From: Combretum micranthum
Lineage: Eukaryota; Streptophyta; Magnoliopsida; Myrtales; Combretaceae
Length of the DNA: 64,000 nt
NCBI GenBank assembly: GCA_024138025.1
Contig: JAMXBD010000066.1
Location: forward strand, 558,001 to 622,000
Direction of reading: 5' to 3'
Shown: piece after piece, positions 34,420 through 45,674 of the stretch
Layout: every line of letters starts with the position of its first letter
How positions within the stretch are numbered: position 1 is the first letter of the stretch
The notes under the pieces: model-generated
Seen by the model: the letters and a program-made list of their open reading frames with translations, nothing else
The model's database searches: none
What the model was told of the DNA's origin: nothing
Translations under genes and position numbers: made by a program

Positions 34420-34736
34420 ATGGAAAAAGCATTATTCATTTTCGCTGTAATTAGTACATCTTCAATGGAAAGCGTTACCAAAAATAAATAGTTCAAGAAT
34501 GGCTAAGACTAATGAAATGGTATTGTTGTTTATCTCATTTCAGGTAGTCCAGCACCACACCCCCATGCCAAAGGAACGAAGACTGCTGTAAATGCTCTTG
34601 TTCGTGCCTCTCACAGAAATGCTATTGTTTAGGCCACACCGATAATGTTCCTGAATGCGCTCAGGGTGACGAGTGCCAAAATATGCACAACACTAAGCCC
34701 CAAATTGCAAGATCGAACAAGTTTAAGCATGTGTGA
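34420..34736 (+). CDS. Cysteine-rich secreted peptide gene B (defensin-like), paralogue of A
   Basis: Exon 1 starts ATG at 34420 (MEKALFIFA). With a GTAATT donor at 34447 and a TAG acceptor at 34545-34547, exon 2 joins in phase and reads SSTTPPCQRNEDCCKCSCSC, then LSQKCYCLGHTDNVPE, then CAQGDECQNMHNTKPQ and KFKHV to TGA at 34734-34736. Ten Cys in a 36-residue stretch (C-x5-CC-x-C-x-C-x-C-x4-C-x-C-x8-C-x5-C) fit a disulphide-knotted secreted peptide. The signal peptide is only about nine residues, much shorter than in gene A, because the second half of that exon is missing. The acceptor used in gene A would give a stop here. B may therefore be a pseudogene or may use another first exon. The role is unknown; such peptides serve in defence or in pollen-pistil or nodule signalling. 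Confidence 0.55.
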
Positions 34737-35120
34737 CAAAGATGAGCAAGGTGTATCTGGATTATTTGAATTTTATCTATATCTTATAAGCATTTGTATC
34801 TTATCTGTATTAATTCAGTATGGTCCATTTATGAGTAAAATTACTTGTTTTTCATCCATATCTGTATTTTAAAAAATATCTGTTTAAAAATTAAAAACAA
34901 ATAAAGATTCTAAAATAATCAAAATAAGATGAAACAAATGGACCGAAAAGACTAGAACTTTTCATAGTCAAACACGATTAAGAAACCACTAAAAAAAACG
35001 ATCTTTAAAAGTAAATTTCAATCACAAAAATTATTATTGTTGATTCTATCTATATTAATAGAAGTTATTTTACTAATTTTTTGTTTCTAAAAATCAATTT
35101 TCTAGCAATGAAATGATTGG

Positions 35121-35229
35121 ACTAAGTCTTTCCTTAAGCAATATCAAGAGGATCGTATTCCTAAAATCATAATGATTCAAAATCTAAGTCTTCCTTAAAC
35201 AATATCAGGAGGATCATATTCCTAAAATA
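35121..35229. repeat. Short tandem duplication of about 48 bp
   Basis: A block with CTAAGTCTTTCCTTAAGCAA, then TCGTATTCCTAAAAT, at 35122-35168 is repeated with few changes at 35184-35229. It precedes the pararetrovirus-like fragment and may belong to it. The sequence between 34737 and 35120 shows no gene. Confidence 0.7.
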
Positions 35230-35239
35230 TGGTCCACTT

Positions 35240-35800
35240 TGAAGAGTAAAAGAATATACAAAATCCAACTCGGTTCATGAATCTAACAACTCCTTTGATA
35301 AAGAAACCTCAGAATCCCAGAATGAGGGTTCTGCAGATGAAGCAAAATTAAAACCATCCTCTAATTAAAAGGAGAGTTCTGATGACACAAATCAAGCTTT
35401 CTCCAAGTTAGAAAGTTCACAAGCATCAAACGAGGCTCCACCGATTCTACCAGTAGAGGCCCTAGAGATGAGGATTTGCATTCTAAAACATCATACTGGC
35501 TACCAGCCACAGCAAAAAGGAAGCCATTTAAATTAAACATCACCTTCACAATCGATGGCCTTCCTTACATTAGATGGCCAGAGAGACTCAAAAAATTTCA
35601 CTCGTGGCCATAAGAGCCCTTTCTTAATAAACTTTCTTCAAGTCTTAGCAAATTTGTGGCAAAATTTATTATAATTCTAAAGGATTGGTGGTCCAAGATA
35701 TCCGAGAAGGTCCAGCTAACTATCCTATCTCGGACAGACTTCAAACAAGCCGTTGGGACACTAAATTTTTTAATGAAGATGCCACCCCTTATAAAAAAAC
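35240..35800 (+). pseudogene. Endogenous pararetrovirus-like (Caulimoviridae) gag/coat fragment, decayed
   Basis: Three frames together give a Ser/Glu-rich acidic stretch (about 35265-35420), then ITFTIDGLPYIRWPERLKKF at about 35535-35600, and AKFIIILKDWWSKISEK at about 35655-35710. The order acidic Ser-rich N-terminus, then I..IP...W.ERL.EFH.W, then F...L..WW..L....Q is what I associate with the coat-protein region of plant pararetroviruses integrated in host genomes. No movement protein, protease or reverse transcriptase of that family lies nearby. Many stops and frame changes mean that nothing can be expressed. The call rests on memory of the motifs and could also be an unusual retrotransposon gag. 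Confidence 0.45.
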
Positions 35801-35814
35801 AAAAAGAAAAAAAA

Positions 35815-36060
35815 GGAATAATGTAACAAATAATATCTAAATTTTATAAAATATATAATTAGATATTTGAATTTTAAAATTAATCAATATAGTATCAAAA
35901 ATTTTAAAATTGATTGGCTTAATACATGAAAGAACTTGATTCATATACTATTGATATATACAAAAAATTATTTATATACTAAATTAATCAATTTAAAATT
36001 TAAAGTATTAAAATAATTAATTTTTAAAATTTAAATACTTAATTGTTATTTTCACATACC
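35815..36060. mobile_element. MITE-like inverted-repeat element
   Basis: About 246 bp that begins GGAATAATGTAACAAATAAT and ends with a rough inverse (TTGTTATTTTCACATACC). The interior has repeated ATTAATCAATTTA and AAATTTAAA-type strings, as do the two elements in the XRN intron (60979-61639). The termini match only loosely. Confidence 0.5.
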
Positions 36061-36357
36061 ATGACTTAGAGCTCCACAGGGATACATATAAAGAAGAAGA
36101 AGGAAGGAGGCAGGATACAAGATATTATGAATTTCAGTCAACGAGACACCGAAATCATCATCTACGATCATGGATCCATAGCCACACAGATATTTGTAGA
36201 GAGGTAGGTGCGTTTGTTTAAAATTGTGGCATGCGACAAGAATTTTAAATTGAACATGTTTGCTGCCATATGATCCATGATGCCCAAGATATGCTTTATG
36301 GAAATTGGGGAAATATGAAGTCGACCAGTCCCTACATTCGGTTATGTCGGGATACAT
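36052..36357 (-). other. Unrecognised 101-codon open frame
   Basis: It reads MYPDITECRDWSTSYFPNF, then KAYLGHHGSYGSKHVQF and LYKYLCGYGSMIVDDDFG. The composition is protein-like (balanced, few low-complexity runs) but I do not recognise a family, and no flanking exon is evident. It overlaps the MITE by nine bases. It could be a gene fragment or chance. Confidence 0.2.
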
Positions 36358-36360
36358 GGA

Positions 36361-37735
36361 AAGTGGGTCAATAAAAATTATATAAATATAAATAAGATAA
36401 AAAATAATTATTTAAATAGCATCACTGTATTACATGTTCAAAATAAGATTAAATTTTTTTTTTCAGTTTCTCATATTAGACATGCGATACTCGTGTAAAT
36501 AATATATGTGTATCGCATATCCAATATGTCATATACAAATTTGTTAGGTACTGTTTTTTATAAATCAAATTTAATAAAGTGATCTAATAAAGTTATGGAC
36601 TTTAAATGCATCATATATATATATTAAGTATGAAATATTATATGTAAAAATTAGATATATTGTTTCCTATTTTATAATGGGCAAAATAAGAAATAATAAA
36701 TAATGACATATATATAAATATATGATCGTGGTCCCAAGTCATATGAATCACATTACTCTTATAACATCCATCATCAGAGAAAAAAAGAGAGACATAAAGA
36801 AAGTCTCCTAAATGTTAGGTATTAACTTGGAAGACCAAACCATCCAATTAAAAGAGGATTTTATGCGTCTTCCATATTGTATGTCTAGATATGCTTCCGC
36901 AATTACTTTTATATGTTTGTGCCATATTCTTGCGCATGTGCTATTCAGATTAGAGATTTATTAATTAATCCCACCAAGTAGCATCAGAGGTCATGTATAG
37001 GATTAGAGCCATGAAGTTATTATTTTTGTTGATTGATTTGTTTGTGGCACTTTCCTGCTCTTAAAAATATTAGAGTTTTCAATACTCTGATTAATAAAAA
37101 TAATAATAAAAGATTCAATCTAAATCTCGAATCTATATCTTTTAGTGTGTGTGTGTGTATATATTCAATTTCATGGACTTCGTGTTGATTTCTGCAATCC
37201 CTGTGTGCGACAATAGCTTATGGATATTATTCCGATAATGAATGTTCCATTATTGTTTAAGATTAGGATTTTCGAATAAGTTGATTAATATATGCTATAT
37301 ATATAAGTGTTCAAATCAATCGCTTGATGCATCCAAACCCATCCTTGTTATGATGTCACGAAATTTTTCTTCATGACGAGTTGAACTGTTCCCGTAAAGT
37401 ATTACGATGGAAATTCAATGGAACAAGACATGTTATGTTCTTATTGATCAATTAAAAGTCCTGCCCCTAATTTGATTATGATAGAATTTATAAATATATA
37501 TACGTATTATCTCCAACGGATTGGAGAACCATGAATTTGAAAAGCATTGAATTATTGTTGCTTTTATCATGCCTATGTTATCCTTTGAAGGATTGCTTAC
37601 TTTAGTAGATTGGGAATAATTTATGTCATCGAGAAAGCTCGTGACTGCATTGGCATTTAAAGGGTGTCCAGGGCAATATTTTCTTTTGTAAGATAGATTC
37701 GGATAAAGTATTCCCAAAATGGGATTTTTTTTTTA
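36361..37735. other. AT-rich spacer, no gene recognised
   Basis: No conserved frame on either strand. A (GT)n run occurs at about 37145-37158. The open frame at 37448-37717 (-) has no family. Confidence 0.5.
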
Positions 37736-37739
37736 ATTT

Positions 37740-38595
37740 ATAATATATTGTGTCGAAATCGAAAATTCAAATTATGAAAATTTTTTTGTTTTCTATTCAA
37801 AATGAATGATTGGAATAGCATGTTACCGAAGTAGCCTCTCCTATGGAAACCATTTATTTTGAATAAGTAGAAAAGGTTGTGTGCACGTAGGTAATGTGAA
37901 TATTGACCGGCCCAAATAAAGGCTAATGTTTGGCCGACTTGCATGTACACTTGCGGTGATAAATATGTAATGGTTAATCATTTGACAAAAATTTATTATC
38001 GATATTTGATCACTGCACCAAGAGTACCACTTACAAATCTTCATCTCTATCCAATGATTGGATGTAAATGTTATTCTAGGTATCTTGTGATAGGTTGTGT
38101 CATTATTTGAATTATAAACTATAGTTTTAAGTATGAATATGAGCATGATTTAGTTTCTGCTTGTTTTATTCTCTGTGTGGTTATTAATGCTACTTTAAAT
38201 ATTTCCATCAACATTACTATAATTGATAAAATTGGGATAAGTAAGGAATACCTCCAGGATCTTGAGAAAAGAGTTGCTAAGAATGAAAAGATTGTATCAG
38301 GTACATTCTTAGCAAAGTATGTCTTAATAAGGTATAAGGATAAGGATGTTACAATAAAGACACCACAAAAGGGACAATATAAGGCATTAGATTATGATGA
38401 TTGTTTCTTTTATGGTACCAAAAGTTTTAAAGAGAAGTAATGCATCAACTATCACGCTTGGCGTATAAGGAAGGGAACGCTCTCGATTTTGTTTATTTAG
38501 AGGTCAATTTAACTTTGGTGCCTAGGCACACATGATAGGTAGATTTAAGTGTAGCTACCACATCAATATATCCATGTAAGGTTGTTTTTGAGTTG
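37740..38595 (+). pseudogene. Ty1/copia gag - zinc knuckle - protease fragment
   Basis: The frame 38177-38440 contains SKEYLQDLEKRVAKNEKIVS, then GTFLAKYVLIRYK, which fits the UBN2-type copia gag (..EYL..+E+RFAKNEKA..STLLA.L...KYKG). It ends in a degenerate CCHC knuckle, CFFYGTKSFKEK, followed after a TAA at 38438 by C. Next comes NYHAWRIRKGTLS, the characteristic HAWR..KGT linker before the copia protease, and a damaged protease motif (AATTSIYPC at about 38550-38578 for DSGATTHI). Similarity stops near 38590. Sequence 37740-38176 may be its gag N-terminus or leader. Nothing here is expressible. Confidence 0.65.
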
Positions 38596-41435
38596 TCGAA
38601 ATAATTAATTACACAAAATAATGAAATAATTAAAATAAATTTAGACAAAATTTTGAAAAATAAAAAAATATATCGATTGTTTTTGCAATATTTATCTTAA
38701 TTGAAACTTATTACCAATTAGTTATTTTTTTCACAGACTAACATTTATTGTCTTATTGCAATGACATGGTGATGCTACAACAATATTTGTGTTACTTCAA
38801 GGATGTGAATGTTACTTATGGTATCAGTGTTTTTTACAAAGTTTATAAGAATAATCAATGTAATTTATCCTAATAATAATAAACATTACAAAGAGGTTAT
38901 ATATATTTTTAATTAATCTCCAAAATTATGATGATTGTAATATAAATGAAGAGCAAGGAATATCACTTATTAAAAGGGTAAATTAAGGAATGTCACATTG
39001 TGTAAGGATAAGTTCATTTGAGTTTACAACATTTCAGGTAGTTAAAAAGAGGTCACAATGTTAAAAAAAGTGGGTCAATTAAGGTCCCACCGTTGAATAT
39101 CGTTAGTGAAGCTCCAGTAAATGCCACGTTAGTGTGAACCGTTTCTTTTGTTGATGTCCCATATATGCTGGTAGAATAATCTCATAGCTCCATTCCCTGA
39201 TTTAGATCAGCGTGGTAGGTTTAAAAGTGAGACACCATATCTTTTATTGTGGTTGTGGTCCCTTGTTTGCTTTGTGGTTTTAGGAATAAGATGTTGTTTT
39301 GTGGATTAATTTACATATATCATGAGGTGTTACATGTTGGTGGAAAACTTATTAGGGCTAATCATTCTACCAATTATGGTTAAATTATGATTGATTATGC
39401 TTTCATTTATGCTTAAACTAAGAGATATGGTACCTAATTTATGAATATATTCATTTTAGATATAAAAAAGGCTAAACATCAACAATTGGAATATTTTGGA
39501 TAAGACTTGAAGTTAAAAATAGCATAAAGATCACTTAATGCCATTATAGCTTCGGTGATAGTCTCGGATGTGTAAATGAGAGTTCATCACGGGTGTAATC
39601 TTGAAGAAATTGTGATACAATAGAGATCTCGAGCCTTGATATAGCCATAACCTAAATGGTGATCTCTACTGATCACATATATAAGTTGGATATGACCGTT
39701 ATCTATAGTTAGGGAAGAGAGCACATCAAAAATCACTATCTTCATCACGAACATGATCAGCAAAGGATCAATTTATAGTTATATGATGTAGGTAGTATTA
39801 CAGGCGTTATTATGTTTGCATCTTTTACCCAAGGAGATCATGACCTTCATCACGGCCGTCATCTATCTTGGATATGTTGATCTATGATACATAACAGCCC
39901 CTGATGCAATCATGATGGCAATTGATTTATGATACAATTTCAAGTTAAAACACATCTTTAAGGGGACTTAAGGCCAATGGATCCAAAGCTTTACCATTTG
40001 GACATACCAGGTGGTGTACAACACATAAATATAGATCCAGAACATTGTAAAGGATCATTCCATTCACTATTGTAAATTCAAACAAGTGTATCCATTATGA
40101 GAAAGTGTTATTCCAGTTCATAGTTTAGTGTCTGACATTGTGTTGTCTTGAAATCATTATCCTTAGAGATTTTCGAGAGAAAAGGAAGAGGAAATGAACT
40201 ATTGTACGTATGTGTAAAAAAATCAAACATTGTACAAGTAAAAGAGTTATATTCATGTTATTTTGTTGTTACTTTTATGTGTTCTCTATTATGTTTACGT
40301 CTTATATTTTGTATAAGTAGTGTGAGTTAGGTTTGTAACACCATGGTTAACATATACTAGCACGAATTAATTGTTAAATGTTATTGATTTTCCTAATTCT
40401 TATAGCTGATTTTCATGTATATTGATTTGATAAAAAAATTCTAATATGAGCTAAAAAATGGAACATGATTGACACGTGTGACCGTTTTTTTTTTCTTTTC
40501 AATTTGCATGACCGTGGCTTTAATGTTCGAGTGCTGGGCTTTCCATCACGTTACATTGGCAAATGAACATGGCATGATTTGAATGCTGGAATTCCATCCG
40601 TAATTCCTTAAAATTAAATAAATATATTAAAAATTGGTACTTGGTCCTCTATCCATGTAAATCTTATCTTAAAAATGATTTGTGTCCAAGGTTCAAGATC
40701 CCGCACAATTTATCTGAAAAGTATAAAATATATATAAGTGCATTAAAAAGCTTGGAAAAATATATGTACACATATAAAATTATAACTTATCATATACTAG
40801 TTCTATATAGTGCATGATATAATATTAGATTAGTTTTCTTTGGGAATAGATTGAGAAATCATCCTATCAAATAGATCAAGGTCATAGGAAGAGATTGCTC
40901 GTAATTCTAGAAATAGGATGGTGAAGTTAAATTTTGTAATCATCATAGAATTCCTAAACTTAATGCAATTATAATTTGCTATTAACTTGGTAGAGATTCC
41001 AATGGATAAGATTATAGTTAGAGGTTAATGATTCTAAGAATGAAATTAACATGATTGTTGAATTCCGTAGTTAAGGAAACCAACAAAGCTAATATCATAT
41101 GTTATTGTGCATGTTAATTTCATTTGTGAAGCAAGTCTATGTCATTGTATTGTGTTGCATCAGTCCAGTAATTGAACAATTGCTATAGTGAATTGTTAAT
41201 TATAGGATCTAAATAGTGTAGCTAGTAATATAGAATTCACTCATACAAATTGTAAAGCTAGATAATAAGTAAGAAGACGAATACTAGTAGTTTCTAATCG
41301 CCATGGAGACAACCCTATCCACCACTCCTATATTATATGCGATGCGATAGGTGTACTTGCTTAGTGCTGATTAGAACATATGAACATGATAATAGGAATT
41401 AAATTATTAAAACTAAGTCAGCATAACCGCGACCA
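38596..41435. other. Unassigned DNA, may include a decayed Athila-type 5' LTR
   Basis: No protein-coding block was recognised; the frame at 40148-40330 has no family. 39055-39130 (AAGGTCCCACCGTTGAATA..) has the look of a dispersed repeat. A decayed primer-binding site at about 41441-41468 means that an LTR should end close to 41435, but I could not find its TG start nor a second LTR. Confidence 0.4.
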
Positions 41436-41440
41436 AGTTT

Positions 41441-41470
41441 TTGACGTCATTGTCAGGGATCAACAATATC
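41441..41470 (+). promoter_or_regulatory. Mutated gypsy primer-binding site
   Basis: AAGTTTTTGACGTCATTGTC, then AGGGATCAAC, matches the common gypsy context TTTTTGGCGCCGTTGCCGGGGA with G-to-A and C-to-T changes only (GGCGCC to GACGTC, GCCGGGG to GTCAGGG). Such a bias is typical of methylated, silenced DNA. Confidence 0.6.
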
Positions 41471-41559
41471 AGGAAAACATGATTCATATTAATCTAGGTT
41501 TTTTTTTTTAGCTTTATACTTTAACTCTTACTAAACCTAATTGTCTTGCTTAGTGCAGT

Positions 41560-42440
41560 TTATGAGCCGACTTCGATCTAGAGCTCAAAAGAATAGTTCG
41601 CTAGAACTTGAGGAAGATTAGAGAGATTTTGCAGAAGTCACCAACTCGAGTGAGGGAAGATAAGCCAAAGCCATCAAGGATGAATAACGAGAATGAAAAT
41701 CTAAATCCACTCGGAGTAGATGATATTGAAGATCCTGGGATTATGTATGAGGGAGTTTTGCCATTAAATGAGATTCATCCGGTTGGAGGCAATGAGAATA
41801 ACATGCCTGATATGTAAGAAGATAGAGCTAATAAGTCTGTGGCTCCTAGAATAAAGATAGACTATTGCCGACTTAACTTGGATGGTGCAATCGCAAGCAT
41901 AGCCTACCCTAGAGTACCAACCAACAATTTGGAAATCAAACCGAAGATCATCCAAATGGCTTAACACTACATTCAGTTTGATGGGTTCCATAATGAACAG
42001 CCCAATGTCCATCTACAGCAATTCTTGGAGATATGCGACACATTCAAGATAAATGGGGCCTCATATGACACAATTCGCCTGCGTTTGTTCCCCTTTTCTT
42101 TGAGGAACAATGCAAAGAAGTGGTTAAAGGGATTACCTAAACTTTTCATCACTACTTGGCAGTAGATGGCAGAGTAATTCATGAGAAAGTACTTCCCACC
42201 ATCAAGAATTGCAAAGCTGAGGGCCGATATCTCTTCATATTGTTAGAAGGACTTAGAAACGTTTATGAATCATGGGACAAATAGAAAGAGTTTTGAAAAA
42301 GTGCCCACACCACAAACTACCAAAATGGACACAGGCTCATACCTTAAATAACGGTCTGGACTATCAAACGAGGTAGCTGATAAACGTAGCTGCAGTAGCA
42401 TAAATGGAATCGATTTGACAAACACTTGTAGAACAACATT
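41560..42440 (+). pseudogene. Athila-type Ty3/gypsy gag remnant
   Basis: In broken frames: NNLEIKPKIIQMA near 41928, then QQFLEICDTFKINGASYDTI near 42018, RLRLFPFSLRNNAKKWLKG at about 42080-42135, KYFPPSRIAKLRADISS at about 42190-42240, and KCPHHKLPKW near 42300. The order (FLE.CDT....G...DAIRLRLFPFSL...A..WL, KFFPP.....LR..I..F, R.CPHHG...W) is the capsid region of Athila-type gag. At least eight stops or shifts occur. No protease or polymerase follows. Confidence 0.8.
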
Positions 42441-43145
42441 ACAACAACACATAACACCACACACACCATAACCACTAGCATTTTTTTTCAACCCAGTATA
42501 CACCCACTTCATGCTGCCTTGATTTGTTATCAAAATTACGCATTGGTGGTAGTCTACCTTCAAGAAGGTCATCAGTAACATCTCTTATACGGTCGGAAAA
42601 TACCGAATCGTATCATCTGAAGAATCCACACCTGCCTTCCTTATACACTAGACATCTAAAGAAAGATTTCCTAGGTTATCACGTATCCAAGATGTCAATA
42701 AAAAACTTTGCATGCCACAAGTGCACCAAGGATTGCCAACCTTATTGTTGTTGCTGCTCATCATGGATGAAATTGCTGGAGATGATCAATGCGACGCATG
42801 GTGTAGCTAGATCTGCTCATGGTCATGTCTCCTACTTCAACTTTGATACAAAAAAATTTAAGGCAAATGAAACTAAGAGGAAACCCTTGGTAGCAAGAGA
42901 AAATCAGAAATGAAAGTTGGACTGATGTATGGAATATGTGTTTAATGTCTTGTTAGTTATTGACCCTAAGTTTATCCACATCAACTTATTCTAATAAAAT
43001 AACTAAGCCACATCAGCATAAATAAGACTAAGGTAACATCTATTAAATTTTTAGATAAATGAGGTATTAAAATGCCATTAGTTTAAAAGTATGAGTACAT
43101 TTTTTTCCCTAAAATCAAACATTGGGTACCAAACTACCAGAAAAT
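42441..43145. other. Unassigned DNA between Athila gag and LINE
   Basis: A 129-codon frame at 42524-42913 (+) has a Cys-rich middle (FACHKCTKDCQPYCCCCS) but no family that I know. It directly follows the gag remnant and may be diverged retroelement sequence. The rest is AT-rich. Confidence 0.35.
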
Positions 43146-43379
43146 GACAGTTTAAGCACTCCTCGTGCCTTTATCCTCTATGCCATAAATTTTATTTCTT
43201 TTTTTTAAAGAAATATAAAGACTGTAGGTATATCTCAAAATAATCATTTTTTGGTAGATTACACCAAAAGGTACCAAGGTTTGGGGGTAATGAATGGCAC
43301 ACAGATTCCCAAAGATCAAATCTTTCCATAAGACCTGACAACCAATAATACAAAGATCGTACCTTTTCGTTCTCAATTC

Positions 43380-43560
43380 TCAATCCTATTGGAGTAAACC
43401 ACACCCCATGCACTTAATCACAACATAAAAGCATACGTTCTACCGATTCGGGTTCTTCATAGCAAAAACATAAAGGATTCATTACCACACGCCATTGATA
43501 CAGATTGTTCAGTGTAGGGAGAGCATTCTTTAAGACCCTTAAAAAAAAGTGATGGATCTT
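43380..43560 (-). pseudogene. LINE ORF2 zinc-binding (zf-RVT) end
   Basis: Minus-strand reading gives LNNLYQWRVVMNPLCFCYEE, then PESVERMLLCCD, and VWFTPIGLR. This fits the zf-RVT pattern (..L..RG......C..C...ES..HL...C..+..VWF), with the final His and some Cys altered. Confidence 0.7.
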
Positions 43561-45674
43561 AGGTAAAGTGTTGGCATGCCAGATTTGTTTCTTCGATAGA
43601 TTAGAGATATGAGCTGATGATGAACCTTTAAATTAAAGGTTGTCTTTTATTTGCTGATCTCAAAAAGTGGTAGAAAGATTTAATGCTACAATCACCTCCA
43701 TAAATCAAAGGGACAAAATAGTTTATCTCTACAAGATCGCTCAATCAAAGGAATGCTCTTAATTAACTTCTTTTCCTCCTTTGAGATCTACTGTCTAATC
43801 CCATCTAACTTCCATACTCCAAATTCCTAGTCAATTAACTCACATACCTTCATGTTTAGGTTAATAAAATGGCCATTAGCAATCTTAAAAAATCGGAACA
43901 GATTGCAACCATTGATCTTTCCCAACTAACATATTCTTACCATTTTTGACCACCAAATGGCACCCTTAAATACAACGTCCCTACCCTCCAAGATGCTACT
44001 TTGAGCCCAAGATGCGCTTCCACCCTTCTTAGCATTCCAAAAATCCTTTATAGGAAAGTACATTCCTTTAAGTAACATAGTTTAGAAGACATTAGAATTA
44101 TAGTAAAGCATCCATGCTAGTTAGTAGACTTAGGTTAAGGAGATTTAAATCTTTGAATCCCATGCCTCCCGGGTCTTTATCAATAATAAGATTTTCCTAA
44201 CTCATCCAATGTAACCTCTACTCATCTTTGTTCTATCTCCACCGAGATTTAGCTAATATGGCATTCACTTTTTTACACCCAGTGACTGGAAAATTAAAAA
44301 TATCCATGTAGTAGGTAGGCATCGCGTATGCAACAGCCTTGATTAACACATCCCTACCTGCCTCATTCAATAAACCACATTCCACCGTCGTAACTTCCTT
44401 AAAATCTTCTCTTTAACAAAGGAATGGACTTTAGATTTTGAGCATCCCTAGATACTAGGTAATCCTAAATAATTACTTAGATTATTCGTATGCCTCATAT
44501 CAAGAACCCTACAAATCTCTTGACATTTATCTACTGGACTATTCTTGCTGAAGAAAAATAGTTGACTTACTGAAATTGATCCCTTGACTCGAAGCCACAC
44601 AATACTCCATCAAGATTTCCTTTAAGGTCACTACGTTACTTGCTATTGCTTTAACGAAGGATATGGAATCATTTGCGAATAGTAGATGAGTAAGAACAGG
44701 GCAATCTAAGTTCAATTTCAATCTCTTGATCCTTCTAGCATCTGTAACCTTGATAATGCCTCTGGATGACACATCAATAACCAAGATAAATAAGAAAGGT
44801 GAAAGGGGGTCACCTTGCCTAATCCCCCCTATTAGGCAAAAATTTACCAACACCGTTATCATTGATGACCAACCTAAAACTAACGCTACATACACATGCC
44901 ATTACCCACTAAAGCCATTTAATAATCAAACCCATTTTCAACATAATAGCTCTTAAGAAGTCCCACTCTACCCCATCATAAGCCTTGCTCGTATCAATTC
45001 TAACAACACAATGACTTAACTTGCTCCTCTTTTTGTTTTTCAGATAAGGAAAGCATTCATGAATATCTACAATATTATCTTGAATCAAATGTCCTGACAT
45101 AAAAGCACTTTGGTTTTAAGATATGAACTTGTTTAACAACACTTTCAAATGATTGACGAGAACTTTAGAGATAATTTTATAGAGACTATTGCACAGATTA
45201 ATAGGCTTAAAATGACTCAAAGAAACAGGGTTGGGGACTTTAGGAATCAAGATAAGATCAGTGTGACTCGAAGAAGGATGAAAATATAAAATACTTGTAT
45301 GGAAAAAATTTTGAATTGCTGCTATCACAGATGGTCCTACTATTGTTGAATAGTTTTGATAAAATATACTAGGGAATAAGTCTGGCTTAGTAGCTTTGAG
45401 AGCCTCTAATTGAAACATGACATCCTTAATTTTTGCATTCAAGATGGGCTCACACAGGCATTTGTTTGTGTCTTCTATGACAACACAGTCAATCCACTCA
45501 AAACAGGAACCCCATTCCCTCCTTCCACTAGATTGAAAGAGCTAATCAAAATGAGATGAAAACAGTTTCCCAATTTTCCACTTTTGAATGTACCAAATTA
45601 CTAGAATTGTCTTCAATTTTAAACTTTTTATTCCTATGTCTCCTACCTAGCGTAGATTAATGGAAAAAAGAAGT
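43561..45674 (-). pseudogene. LINE ORF2 reverse transcriptase
   Basis: Minus-strand frames 45442-45116, 45100-44909 and 44895-44539 give the fingers (HTDLILIPKVPNPVSLSHFK, then PINLCNSLYKIISKVLVNHL), motif A (VVRIDTSKAYDGVEWDFL), motif B (GGIRQGDPLSPFLFILVID) and motif C (LTHLLFANDSISFVKA). The catalytic pair in motif C is A-N-D instead of A-D-D, so one metal-binding Asp is lost. Downstream (about 44400-44000) LLNEAGRDVLIKAVAYAMPT, then LHWMS and GGMGFKDLNLLN, continue the typical plant L1 ORF2. Confidence 0.92.

Noticed and set aside
42270..42581. 103-codon minus-strand frame
   Set aside because: Antisense to the Athila-type gag remnant and its flank; no family of its own.
43561..45674. Stand-alone reverse transcriptase that might hint at a retron or similar defence system
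   Set aside because: Endonuclease, CCHC ORF1 and zf-RVT flank it in plant L1 LINE order; eukaryotic context.
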